NCBI GenBank assembly: GCA_030447865.1
Contig: JAUJOD010000002.1
Span: 706,473-770,472, forward strand
Direction of reading: 5' to 3'
Length of the DNA stretch: 64,000 nt
Origin: Nocardioidaceae bacterium
Lineage (GTDB): Bacteria > Actinomycetota > Actinomycetes > Propionibacteriales > Nocardioidaceae
Each line of letters opens with the position of its first letter. Within the stretch, counting starts at the first letter, position 1. Positions 24,632 to 33,407 of the stretch are shown piece by piece. The notes under the pieces are model-generated. The model worked only from the letters and a program-made list of their open reading frames with translations. It was not told the DNA's origin and made no database searches. The translations under genes were made by a program, and so were the position numbers.

Positions 24632-26367
24632 CGGCGGTCTCCGAGCCAGCTGTCAGCCTCGATCTGCCGGGACAGGTCGAGCAGCTGGTAGCCGGCGCCA
24701 GGCGCCACGGCATGGGCATCGAGTACGTCGAGGAACCGCTGCTGCTCGCGTCCCAACAGGTCCGCGACCCGTGCATGCAGGTCCTTGTGCGCAAGCTCAG
24801 CCAGCCGGCGTACGGCCTGGTCACCGAAGACCGCCTCGAGGACCTTCTGCCCGACCACGGCGGTGCCGCCGGCGACACCGAGCTCGGTGCCGGTCAGCGC
24901 GGCCGTGTGAGCGAAGATCACGATCATCAGCGCGACGCCGAGCCCGTTGACCCCGTAGGACAGCACTCGCGCCGTGGCGCGTCGGTCGCTGCCCTCGACC
25001 CTGACCAGGTCGAGCACCCCGCCTTGCCAGTCCCGCACGCTGCGCTCGACAAGGGGCCGCAGGTCGCGCGACGCCCGGCCGATGTCGCCCGGCGCCTCCT
25101 CGAGCAGGGCGGCCCCGGACGGGAGGGACCGCCAGGCAAGGGCCGCGCGCTCGGCCGCTGACTCGGCATGCTCGATGATCAGCGTCTCCAGGCCCGACTC
25201 GACAGCGACGGTGAGCTGCTGGGCCGGTTGGGGGCGCCCACGGGCGGCGTTCCAGATCCGATCGCGCAGCCGACCCACCCGGTCCTCAAGATTGCGGAGC
25301 AGCTCGCCGGTGCCGACGAACTCCTGCCAGCGGGCCAGCACCTCACCGCGCAGCATCGAGCCGTCCTGGGTCGCCTCGTCGACCGCGGCCAGGCTGTCGG
25401 CGTACGCCTTGGTCACGTCGGCGCGCAGCTGCTTGGCGATCTGCTCCTGGGTGTCCAGCGCCGAGCAGACCACCCGGGTGCGGTTTCCGAGGGAGGCGAT
25501 CGCGCCGTTGAGCGTCTGCCGAACGACCGCGGTGCGCGCGGCAGAGTCGGCCGCCAACGAGTCCAGCCACCGCCGGATCGGCGCAACCGTCTCGGCGGGC
25601 AGCAGGCCGTCCTCGGTCACCGGCGACTCCGGCACCGTGAAGAGCCGCGCGTCGCCGAGCCCGCGCGCCGTCAGCATGCGGGCCAGGTGGCTGCTGACCT
25701 CGCGGACAGCCGTGGGGGTGGTGCGGTCGAGCACGACGGCAACCGCGGTACTGCGCTCGGCCGCCGCCTTCAGGAAGCTCCAGGGCACCTGGTCGGCGTA
25801 GCGGGCGGCCGACGTCACGAACAGCCACAGGTCACCGGCCGCCAACAGTTGGGCGGCAAGGACGCGGTTGCGCTCCTCGACGGAGTCGACATCAGGCGCG
25901 TCGAGCACCGCCAGGCCGGCCGGGAGCCGCTCGGTCGGGACCAGCTGCAACGCGCCCTGGTCGCCGGTAGCCCGGTCGGTGCGCTCCAGGTCGGGCAGCA
26001 GCCGATCGGCGCCGAACCACTCGGCGTCGGCCGGGTTGTGCACCAGGACCGGCGAACGGGTGGTCGGGCGCAGCACACCGGTTGCGCTGACCGGGGTCCC
26101 GATCAGCGAGTTGACCAGCGTCGACTTGCCCGCGCCCGTCGACCCGCCGACGACAGCGAGCAGCGGCGCCTCGATCTGCACCAGCCGGGGCACGATGTAG
26201 TCGTCGAGCTGCTTGATCAGGTTGCTGCGCTCGGTGCGGGCGACCGCGGCGTCCGCCGCCTCGAACGGCAACGGGTTCTGCACCAGGCCTTCTCGCAGCC
26301 GCACCAGCAGGCCGATGAGCTCGGTGGGAGGCGCGACGTCGTTCACGTGCCCTGCCCTCCCGCTCAT
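24628..26367 (-). CDS. Dynamin-like membrane GTPase, first of a pair
   Basis: A 579-residue GTPase. G1 is GGSTGAGKSTLVN (about 72-84) and G3 is DAPDVDS; the G4 region VVLDRTT lacks a standard NKxD, so nucleotide specificity is uncertain. A hydrophobic segment at about 480-520 (GLGVALMIVIFAHTAALTG) anchors it. The C-terminus is helical. ATG 26365-26367 is used; GTG at 26346 with GGGAGGG upstream is also possible. It precedes its partner with a four-base overlap. Two different membrane GTPases in one operon suggest an asymmetric membrane-remodelling machine. Confidence 0.82.
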   Translation of the reverse strand: MSGRAGHVNDVAPPTELIGLLVRLREGLVQNPLPFEAADAAVARTERSNLIKQLDDYIVPRLVQIEAPLLAVVGGSTGAGKSTLVNSLIGTPVSATGVLRPTTRSPVLVHNPADAEWFGADRLLPDLERTDRATGDQGALQLVPTERLPAGLAVLDAPDVDSVEERNRVLAAQLLAAGDLWLFVTSAARYADQVPWSFLKAAAERSTAVAVVLDRTTPTAVREVSSHLARMLTARGLGDARLFTVPESPVTEDGLLPAETVAPIRRWLDSLAADSAARTAVVRQTLNGAIASLGNRTRVVCSALDTQEQIAKQLRADVTKAYADSLAAVDEATQDGSMLRGEVLARWQEFVGTGELLRNLEDRVGRLRDRIWNAARGRPQPAQQLTVAVESGLETLIIEHAESAAERAALAWRSLPSGAALLEEAPGDIGRASRDLRPLVERSVRDWQGGVLDLVRVEGSDRRATARVLSYGVNGLGVALMIVIFAHTAALTGTELGVAGGTAVVGQKVLEAVFGDQAVRRLAELAHKDLHARVADLLGREQQRFLDVLDAHAVAPGAGYQLLDLSRQIEADSWLGDRR

Positions 26368-26401
26368 TGCGCCCTGTTACCGGTCAGAGCAGTTTAAGGC
26401 G

Positions 26402-27628
26402 TCACCAGCTGGAGCCGGCTGTTGACAGCTCGTCGCGGGCGCTGCTCGAGCCGTCGGGCAGCAGGACGTGGCGCCGGTGCTCGCGTACGGCGGCGATCAG
26501 CTCGGCCTCCCGCGGCAGCTCGGCGCGGCCCGCCACACCTCTGACGATGCGGTCGCGGACCAGACCCAGCTCGGTCCCGTCGCGCTGGAACTGCCGCACC
26601 CGGTCGCGCTGGGCGCGGCCGAACTGCTTGGCGTGGCGGCGGGCCGCGCGGCGACCGCTGGTGGTGGCGATGTAGGAGATTTGGGTCGGCTTCAGCCACC
26701 CGTAGGCGGTGTAGTCCGTCAGCCGGGCCGCGACCAGCGCGCGCTCGTGTCGCCGTACGAGGAGAAGAACGGCGAGCAGTGCCAGCAGCGTGGGCAGCAA
26801 GATGGCGACGTACACAGCGACCAGCTCTTCTCTGACGGCGAACGAGGCGATCGTGTTGTAGCCCATGTGCAGCAGCGCAGCAGCACAGAAACCGGCCACC
26901 GGCGCGAGGATCCGGACCCCGAGGTGGCGGTGGCGGACCGCGAACCCGATTCCCGCCCCGGTCATCATCGTGAACATCGGGTGCACGAACGGTGCGGCCA
27001 CCCCGCGCCAGAAGAAAAGGCTTCGTACGGCGTCCAGCGCGGCGTCGCTGTCACCAGCGGTGTAGACCTGCTGGAAGAGTTGGCCGTAGTAGACGATGTT
27101 CTCGGTGAACGCGAACCCGATGCCGATGAGTCCGCCGTAGACGACACCGGCTACGACCGCGTTGAAGTCGTGCCGCCGCCACAGCACGATCGCGAAGATC
27201 ACCGCCGCCTTGGCGGGCTCCTCGACCCAGGGCGCAATGAAGACGGCGCTGCGGGCGCTGGCGACGTGCAGGTCGCCGACCTGGGCGGCGAGCCACGCGT
27301 TGAGCTTGAGGGAAACGTACGTCGCCCCGAGCGCTCCCCATAGCAGCGCGAGGACCAGGAACTTGGTGGGTTCCGGGCGCATCCGGTCGAGCCACAGGAA
27401 CGCTGCGCCAAGGGGAATGACGGGCGCGAAGGCGAACAGCAGCGCCCACAGGAACGCCCGCCGTCCGATCACGCTGTTCAGGTCGGCGTGGATCGCCCAG
27501 ATGGCTAGCGCGGCCAGCCCGGCGACGACGAAGACGCCTGCGATCCGCAGGGCAGTGCTGGTTCCGGTGGTCTGCACCGCTCGGGTGCCCTCGACCGACG
27601 GCCGGGACTCCGGCACCGCGGCTGTCAC
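26402..27628 (-). CDS. PrsW-family intramembrane metalloprotease
   Basis: A 408-residue membrane protein with eight or more helices. PrsW motifs are visible: EEPAKAA (EExxK), GFAFTENIVYY, HPMFTMMTGAGIGF and HMGYN. The family cleaves membrane proteins such as anti-sigma factors in regulated intramembrane proteolysis; the substrate here is unknown. About 100 cytosolic residues follow the last helix (TSGRRAARRHAKQFGRAQRDRVRQFQRDG), basic and possibly regulatory. Start is GTG. It lies upstream of the dynamin pair with a 34-base gap and may be co-transcribed. Its 5' end faces tRNA-Arg. Confidence 0.88.
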   Translation of the reverse strand: MTAAVPESRPSVEGTRAVQTTGTSTALRIAGVFVVAGLAALAIWAIHADLNSVIGRRAFLWALLFAFAPVIPLGAAFLWLDRMRPEPTKFLVLALLWGALGATYVSLKLNAWLAAQVGDLHVASARSAVFIAPWVEEPAKAAVIFAIVLWRRHDFNAVVAGVVYGGLIGIGFAFTENIVYYGQLFQQVYTAGDSDAALDAVRSLFFWRGVAAPFVHPMFTMMTGAGIGFAVRHRHLGVRILAPVAGFCAAALLHMGYNTIASFAVREELVAVYVAILLPTLLALLAVLLLVRRHERALVAARLTDYTAYGWLKPTQISYIATTSGRRAARRHAKQFGRAQRDRVRQFQRDGTELGLVRDRIVRGVAGRAELPREAELIAAVREHRRHVLLPDGSSSARDELSTAGSSW

Positions 27629-27722
27629 CGTGCCAGGCTACCTGGGGGCCGCGTGCTGTCGCCGCTCGCCGGAACGGCAGAGGTCGCCGTCTCAGTAGAC
27701 TCGGCGGGACGCTTGGCGTTTG

Positions 27723-27799
27723 GCGCTCGTAGCTCAGCTGGATAGAGCAGTGGACTTCTAATCCACCGGTCGCAGGTTCGAGTCCTGCCGGGCGCGCCA
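27723..27799 (+). tRNA. tRNA-Arg (anticodon TCT)
   Basis: A 77-base cloverleaf with encoded CCA. The acceptor GCGCTCG pairs with CGGGCGC, the anticodon stem TGGAC/ATCCA-type closes loop bases around TCT at 27757-27759, and the T arm is GCAGG-TTCGAGT-CCTGC. It decodes AGA. The decayed accessory patch begins directly 3' of it; I saw no second copy of its 3' end that would mark an attachment site. Confidence 0.95.
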
Positions 27800-27896
27800 A
27801 CGTTTCCGCAGGTCAAGCGCGGTTACGTCCCTGTCAGAAGATTACGCCAAGGCGAGAAGGGCTCCGAAAGGGCTCCGGTCGTCCAGGGCATAGCCA

Positions 27897-28187
27897 TCAG
27901 CCTTGCCCGTCGCCGCGGTCCAAGTGGAGTCCGGCCGCCGCGACTGATGCTCGGACAAGCAGTTCGCCGAGCTTCCTGGCGCCGTCCGGAAGCATGTAGA
28001 AGTGTTGGAATTGTGCCGGTGGGTCCGCCGTCCACGCTTCGGCTGAGGGCACGGCGGCCAAGTCGGAGATCGGGCGAGCGCCAAGTTGTCCGTGGAGAAC
28101 CGCTACCCGATTCAACCCGTTCAGGTCATCCCCAACGCTGGCAACGTCTACCCAGAACCCCTGCACCACCTGCGGCTCATCAGTCAT
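27897..28187 (-). CDS. Hypothetical protein
   Basis: A 96-residue soluble protein from ATG 28185-28187 (MTDEPQVVQGFWVDVASVGDD). The composition is protein-like, with LNGLNRVAVLHGQLGARPISDLA and a helical C-terminus (ARKLGELLVRASVAAAGLHLD). I recognise no family. There is no clear Shine-Dalgarno. It lies in the patch 3' of tRNA-Arg just downstream of a multiply frameshifted gene, so it may be a surviving companion of that gene. Confidence 0.45.
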   Translation of the reverse strand: MTDEPQVVQGFWVDVASVGDDLNGLNRVAVLHGQLGARPISDLAAVPSAEAWTADPPAQFQHFYMLPDGARKLGELLVRASVAAAGLHLDRGDGQG

Positions 28188-28378
28188 GGCAGCGGAGCGT
28201 AGCGCACCCCAGCCGCCTCCACCCTGGGCCGCGCCGCTACCTGGGCCGTAGCCAGATCGCTCCCCCAGCGCCAGGCCGTTCGCCCAGCCCCACCCCAGCG
28301 ACACAGCGAGCGGCCCATCTCACCTGGCTCACGGTCGGTATCGGGGTCGTCGAGTCTCCACCGACGAAGCGCCTAGGG

Positions 28379-29144
28379 TCACGAGTCGTCGCGGTCGCGG
28401 GCTTGGCGACGTTCCTTTCTGTGCAGCCGATCAGAAATCCCGGTGGTCGGCTCATTGAGATAACCCTCGATGTCGGCGTCCTTGAAGTGCTCGGCCCAAC
28501 TAGTGAACGCACTCTCCGATCGCCAGCCGCAAGCTCCAGATACCGTGAAGGCAAGGTAGCCCTGCTCTGGTTCCTCCACCACCTGTCCATCCTCATCGAG
28601 CCGGTAGGAGGCGCATCGAGGGCATCGCTCAAGCGGTCCCCGGTCGCGGCGGTACATAAGTCCGCCGAGTGTCCCGAGTAGGTGGTTGGTGGCGTCCAGA
28701 ACAATGTCGGCGTCGTCGGGTGCGGCGTCAGTGTAGTGCTGAAGCCAGACGGTGAGGTCCACGTCTTGTCGACTAGTGCCTTCACATATGACCGGAGTCG
28801 TCCTTCGGCCAGCTTCTCGGCGAAGATGTTCCCCCATGCCTTGAAGTCTGACGATTTCGGTGGCTGATTCCAGGTCGCCGATCCAGTCATCGCCCGCGTG
28901 GTCTCTGCCTAAGGCGATAAGCGCCTCGCGGCACTTGATTCCGACTGCTTGGAAGTCCTCGGCTTCCGAGGCCGTGTTCGTGCGGCGGTGCGAGAACGCC
29001 GGCCAGCCGCTCGATCTGCTCGGGCGTGACGAATGTGGGCTCGCGCTTCTGTCGTCCGGTGGCCTTGTCAGTCGGCAACTCAAGTTGTGCGCCGGATTGA
29101 TTGAGATGGCCTTGCCCATGACCGCGTCCTAAGCACCAGTCCAC
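28379..29144 (-). pseudogene. Frameshifted gene with a C-terminal CxxC motif (at least three shifts)
   Basis: A coherent protein is recovered only by switching frame. The N-terminus (LELPTDKATGRQKREPTFVT...EQIERLAGVL) is in one frame; near 28,995 it moves to RRTNTASEAEDFQAVGIKCREALIAL; near 28,870 to QPPKSSDFKAWGNIFAEKLAEGRLRSYVKAL; near 28,760 back to DLTVWLQHYTDAAPDDADIVLDA and on to RCPRCASYRL and the end. I recall an uncharacterised actinobacterial family with this order: helical domain, then Cys-x-x-Cys finger. Three shifts in about 750 bases, next to a tRNA, indicate real decay rather than one base-call error. Function unknown. Confidence 0.7.
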
Positions 29145-29515
29145 GGCACGCGGCTACCGATTGTGCTCGACTCGTCCCCACACGGCAATCGGGCGTGACA
29201 TCCCCAAGCGTTACCTAGCCGGCAAGAACGACCGGGTGAGCGCGCGACCACGGCCAAGCACTGCCAGGCCCGCAAGAGGACCCAAAGGTGCACGCGAATG
29301 CCCAGTTCTAGGAGATGTTGAAGGATGTCGGCGGCCGTCTTCCTGACATCCAGCGCCGTGACGCTTGTGAGATTTGTCGAGCCTGAATACGCCGACCGCG
29401 AGAAGCGCCCGAACCGCTCCGCGACGGATGACGACCGCTGTCACGCCTTCGTCGGGGGGCATGTCGTCCCTCACTGCGCGACAGTACAGCGGCGGAGTCG
29501 TGCGGAACACCATGG
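29145..29515. other. 371-base stretch without a supported gene
   Basis: No reading frame here has a credible start, ribosome site or family resemblance. Short open frames exist on both strands but have arginine-rich, shadow-like composition. It separates the frameshifted gene from the secreted propeller gene inside the decayed patch and may contain further unrecognisable remnants. Confidence 0.5.
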
Positions 29516-30790
29516 CTATTGCTGCTTACAGGGGATCTTCCACTGCCTGGCCGCTGGTAGGTAGTTCCAGTCACCGAGATAACGAACCCGCACCAAGCAG
29601 CGGGCACCTACCTTGGTGGCTCTGAAGAAGGCTACTCCGTGCGACTCGTCGTCGAGACGGCCACGGTAAGTGCGGTGCAGAATCGGTCCTTCCGCCGTCA
29701 ACCTGAACAGGTTGGCTTCGAAACCACCCCGCATCCTCTGCGGGGACACATCGAAGTGGACAAACATTCTGCGGTAATGGCGCCACGTCACGCGCTGCGG
29801 TTCAATCTCAACGCGATTAGTTCCAGTCCATGGCTGCCAGGCGAACGGGACCCAATCGCCAGGACTCTCGATGGGGAACCTACGGATATCCGAACCGTCC
29901 GGTCGCATGGTGACGAGCACCGACCGGCTCTTCCGTGTGACGCTCGCAAGGATTCGACAACCATCGGGGCGCCAGATAGCTGCACCCACCGACATGCCAA
30001 GGCCTTGCACGCCTGACCCATCCGAATTCATTACCATGAGCTCGTTCGCATAACTGCCATCTGGTCGTGTGCCAGACGCCCTGTACAGCACCTTACTTCC
30101 GTCTGGAGAGACCCGAACGTGATTCTCGGTGATGCCAGGCGTATCGGCCAGTTGGGTGAAGTTTGACCCGTCTAACCCGACACCGAATATTTCGGTGACC
30201 TGAGGGTCGTAGTCATATGTCCACTTGGACTCGTACAACGTGCCGTCCGGAGCCCAATCGATACTGTCCACCCCTGCTCCTGCTGCTCTGGCCAATCTTG
30301 GCGCAGAACCGTCGAGGCGTTGGGTATAGACGCGTCCAACGCCAGCTTCCCGCCAACTCATGAACGCCATCCTTCGCCCATTAGGGGAGAAAACCGGGTA
30401 TGTACTAAACCCCTCCTCCGGTGTCGCCGTGACAGCTTGATAGGTGTCCATATCCGCGAGCTTGATGGCTGAGAACGAGCCTTCCTTACCACCCTTCATA
30501 AAGAGCATTCGGTCGCCTCGTCGGGAGAAATCAACGAGTCCTGCGTTGAGACGAAAGCCCGACAACAGGTCGCCATGGGGATACGCGAGCGCGATCCCAT
30601 ACTGGTCACTGGAATAACTGAGGGCGATTTGCCCGTTGCGGACAGACGGAGGGCCGTAACAGGCAGGTGGTGCTGAGGCGGTGGAAGGCACCATGTGGGT
30701 TGGACGCTCAGCGGTCGCGACACTCACCGTGCCGCTCAAGCACATGGCCATAGCGCACAGCGCAGCGATCCCGACTCGTCGTCTGACCAC
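29516..30790 (-). CDS. Secreted TolB-like beta-propeller protein
   Basis: A 424-residue exported protein. GTG at 30788-30790 is chosen because AGGAGG lies four bases upstream; it gives a clean signal peptide (VVRRRVGIAALCAMAMCLSGTVSVATA). The mature part has WD40-like PD40 blades (FSTYPVFSPNGRRMAFMSW, VDSIDWAPDGTLYESKW, NHVRVSPDGSKVLYRAS, AAIWRPDGCRILASV) as in TolB, then a separate C-terminal beta domain of about 100 residues (FVHFDVSPQRMRGGFEANLFRL...). GC content is visibly lower than in flanking genes. It looks intact although its neighbours are broken. Function unknown; probably ligand binding outside the cell. Confidence 0.75.
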   Translation of the reverse strand: MVRRRVGIAALCAMAMCLSGTVSVATAERPTHMVPSTASAPPACYGPPSVRNGQIALSYSSDQYGIALAYPHGDLLSGFRLNAGLVDFSRRGDRMLFMKGGKEGSFSAIKLADMDTYQAVTATPEEGFSTYPVFSPNGRRMAFMSWREAGVGRVYTQRLDGSAPRLARAAGAGVDSIDWAPDGTLYESKWTYDYDPQVTEIFGVGLDGSNFTQLADTPGITENHVRVSPDGSKVLYRASGTRPDGSYANELMVMNSDGSGVQGLGMSVGAAIWRPDGCRILASVTRKSRSVLVTMRPDGSDIRRFPIESPGDWVPFAWQPWTGTNRVEIEPQRVTWRHYRRMFVHFDVSPQRMRGGFEANLFRLTAEGPILHRTYRGRLDDESHGVAFFRATKVGARCLVRVRYLGDWNYLPAARQWKIPCKQQ

Positions 30791-30873
30791 AAGACCTCCT
30801 GGGTTACGTGATGCTATAACAAGCTGCATCAAAGTGCACCCGTGCAACGGTGAAGGTCAGAACGGAGTCATGA

Positions 30874-31008
30874 CCTACTGGAGAGCCAGAACAGCGGCGC
30901 CCCCCAGCAGTCGACATCGGCCAGTTCGGCGAAGAATCATGGATCGTGCTGGCAGACCCAGAGGGGAACGAGTTCTGTGTTCTGATCCCGATGTCGGCCC
31001 AGGATTAG
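30874..31008 (+). pseudogene. C-terminal fragment of a VOC/glyoxalase-fold protein
   Basis: The frame ending TAG at 31006-31008 encodes VDIGQFGEESWIVLADPEGN followed by EFCVLIPM, the characteristic last strands of VOC-superfamily proteins (metal ligand Glu in DPEGNEF). An in-frame stop at 30871-30873 cuts it off and no N-terminal half is present upstream, so it is a gene remnant. Confidence 0.7.
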
Positions 31009-31219
31009 GCTCTTTCCAGAGGTGGCGGGAATCGGCCTCCTAAGGTGAAAACCCACGTTGTCGGGCGGGGGCTCTTTGTCGTTCGGCGTACAGCTCGACG
31101 GCATCGGAACCGCTGTACCGCGGTATCTCTGGGAAGCCGTGCTCATGCCCGCTGGACCACAACGTGCCCGCGCTCACAGTCGAATCCCATGCGGTCGGGC
31201 CGCCCGCACGACCGTCCAT

Positions 31220-31710
31220 TCACGAATCGCAGCCGTAGCCATCGCCGTCGGCTCAAGCCCATGCGGGTCGCTTCCGGTGACGCGGACCGTCTGCCCGATG
31301 TCAGCACAGTCCACATCGGGCGGATATGGCGGAACGCAGGGGCTGTAACCAGAGGCACACCGATCTCCGCCACCAGGTCGCTGTGGAGTGAAGGGGCGCG
31401 GTGACGGGCTTCGGTGACAGCGTGTTCAGTGGCGCGCCGAACGAAGGACAGTGCCCCCACAGCCCCCGATCGGCTGCACGGGCGTTCTCTCGGCCCGGCG
31501 CATCGTGTTGATGTACCTGTCGTTCGGCCCATACAGCACTGCTTTCGCGAACCCGCTGCGCACCAGCGACAGATTGACGAACGTCGACCCCGCCTTGTCC
31601 TTGGACCCCAGGTACAGCAGTAACCGGCCATACGGGTCAACGCGCTGCTGGTCCGGCAGTGCCCACTCGATCTCGAGCAGGCGCACGGTGGTGTCAGCCG
31701 TCGAGCGCAG
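31220..31710 (-). pseudogene. Broken thermonuclease (SNase) with C-terminal Excalibur-like domain
   Basis: The nuclease part is readable in one frame from about 31,700: TVRLLEIEWALPDQQRVDPY, GRLLLYLGSKDKAGSTFVNL, SLVRSGFAKAVLYGPNDRYI. Near 31,490 the family continuation NARAADRGLWGHCPSF appears in another frame, then YSPCVPPYPPDVDCADIGQT and VRVTGSDPHGL in a third, and finally ADGDGYGCDS plus stop in yet another, the calcium-binding Excalibur ending. At least three frameshifts and a missing N-terminus make it a pseudogene. Intact relatives are secreted nucleases. Confidence 0.75.
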
Positions 31711-31750
31711 AACTCTGCCAGGTCGTCGAGCGCGTAGTTCGGCAAGCCCG

Positions 31751-33145
31751 TCAGTCGGGACCGGTGTAGCGGAACGTGTCCAGCCCTCTCGCCATGTCGC
31801 CGGCGTAGATGAGGTCGCCTCTCCACAAGGCGCCCCAGGCCGTCGTACCCGGCTCGATGCCCTGTGCCACGCGCCTCGGCGCGCTCGGCTTGGAGTAGTC
31901 GACCACCTGCACGCCGGCGTTGTAGGACCCGAACGCCACCAGGCTGCCGCGGGAGGAGAACACGTGCACCGAGCAGACCGGCGCGGGCGTGTCAGCCGGG
32001 ATGAACCACTCGCTCAGCTCTGTGGCGCGGGTGAGCTTGGCGTTGAGGCGTACGGCAACCACGCCACCGCCGGCCGTGTCGACAGTGTCGGCGCCGTCGT
32101 CCTCGCCGCACGGGTGGTGGAGGTCCTCGTCGGTCACCAACATGACCCGTGGGTGACTGTCGAGGAACTGCGCCTCGTGGTGGTAGCGGATCGGGTGATG
32201 GGAGGCACCGCGTTCGTGCAGCCACCGCAGCATGACGACCGGGTGGCGGGGATCGGTGATGTCGATGACGAACGTGCTGCCCGTGTTGCCGGCCTCGTCG
32301 GCGTAGCTCCCGCCCTCCGCCAGCAGGATGATGTCGCGAAGAGCGGTGGTCCCGTTGGCCTGCCTGACCGGGTAGTTGGGGTACGCCGTGATGTCGTGGG
32401 TGTGCGTGAAGGGCGCACCCACCGGCTTGGCACCTCGATAGGGTGAGGCCTTCCAGAGCGTCACCGGGTTCCCGTTGAAGATGCGCACCGGTGCGCACGG
32501 GTTGTCCACAGCCTGCGGTTGGCACAGCTCAATTGGTGTCTTGATCAGCGGCCGGATGTCGTAGATCCGCAGACCGTAGCGACCGTCACCACTGACGCCG
32601 CTGCCACCCGAGGGAAGCCACAGCCGCCGGCTGTCGACGATGTCGCCGTTGTGCGCCTCCCCGTGCTCCGGGCCGACGAACTCCGCCAGCTTGACCAGGT
32701 TGGCCGGGTCGGTCGCGTCGAAGAACTCCGATCGGTCGGTCCGGGTCTCCTGGGTGGCGGTGTTGCGCCGGGTGCCGTTGAGCACGGCGAAGTGCCGCTT
32801 CGACCCGTCCCTGCCGTAGACCGCCGCGTCAGGTACGGCGTCAGTGCGGTTTCCGGGCAGGTAGGCACCGATCTGCCGAGGGTTTGCGGGCTCGGAGAGG
32901 TCGAAGATGCGGAAGCCCTCGCCGTACGCCCCGACGTAGAGGCGTCCTGCCTCGGCGACCACGTGGCCGCCCGTCGCCCCAGCGTCGTGGTCCACGTGTT
33001 TGACGTTCTGCTCGACCGCAACCGCCATGGGGTTGCCCGAGACGTCGTGCGCGGCGTGGTCGTGCTCGTCGGACCCTACGGCAAAGGCCGAGGCACCAAG
33101 CAGTGGAATTGCGGCCACCAAGGCTAGCCAGGCAGGTACGCGCAT
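31751..33145 (-). CDS. Secreted LVIVD-repeat protein
   Basis: A 464-residue exported protein. MRVPAWLALVAAIPLLGASAFAVG is a Sec signal; ATG 33143-33145 has AAGGGTGA upstream. The mature protein begins His-rich (DEHDHAAHD) and carries propeller-like units of LVIVD type (GGHVVAEAGRLYVGAYGEGFRIFDLSEPANPRQIGAYLPG, FVIDITDPRHPVVML, GSYNAGVQVVDYSKPSAPRRVAQG). Several HxH and His-Asp pairs (THTHDIT, ASHHPIRYHHEAQF) could bind metal. Function unknown; probably cell-surface or extracellular. It marks the return to intact genes after the decayed patch. Confidence 0.8.
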   Translation of the reverse strand: MRVPAWLALVAAIPLLGASAFAVGSDEHDHAAHDVSGNPMAVAVEQNVKHVDHDAGATGGHVVAEAGRLYVGAYGEGFRIFDLSEPANPRQIGAYLPGNRTDAVPDAAVYGRDGSKRHFAVLNGTRRNTATQETRTDRSEFFDATDPANLVKLAEFVGPEHGEAHNGDIVDSRRLWLPSGGSGVSGDGRYGLRIYDIRPLIKTPIELCQPQAVDNPCAPVRIFNGNPVTLWKASPYRGAKPVGAPFTHTHDITAYPNYPVRQANGTTALRDIILLAEGGSYADEAGNTGSTFVIDITDPRHPVVMLRWLHERGASHHPIRYHHEAQFLDSHPRVMLVTDEDLHHPCGEDDGADTVDTAGGGVVAVRLNAKLTRATELSEWFIPADTPAPVCSVHVFSSRGSLVAFGSYNAGVQVVDYSKPSAPRRVAQGIEPGTTAWGALWRGDLIYAGDMARGLDTFRYTGPD

Positions 33146-33407
33146 CGATTCACCCTTCATTCGGCCGGAACTGATCGTAGCCATGGATGCGACACATCGT
33201 CCAGGACTCGGGTTGACGCGGCTTTGCTCCATCTGGGGGTACGGCGTTTGATGGCTGCGGTGTTGTCAACCCGCAGCGAGCTCAGCGCGGGAGACCCCCC
33301 GTCGCACGAACGCATGAGCGGGGCAAGATAGCTGGGTAACTCGGTGGCGACGAGCAGCAACCCACTCCACTCCACGCTTCTGATCCAGTCGGTCGAACGG
33401 AGAATCT

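Noticed and set aside
23343-24950. 535-codon open frame antisense to the dynamin-like GTPase genes
   Set aside because: Ser/Arg-rich composition, no family features and complete overlap with genes that carry clear GTPase motifs.
27775-27799. 3' end of tRNA-Arg as an integration attachment site
   Set aside because: I found no second copy of the tRNA 3' end downstream and no integrase gene, so an att site is not supported beyond position.
31143-31826. 227-codon minus-strand frame over the thermonuclease remnant
   Set aside because: It is the wrong frame for most of the recognisable nuclease and Excalibur motifs and is Arg-rich; the pseudogene reading explains the region better.
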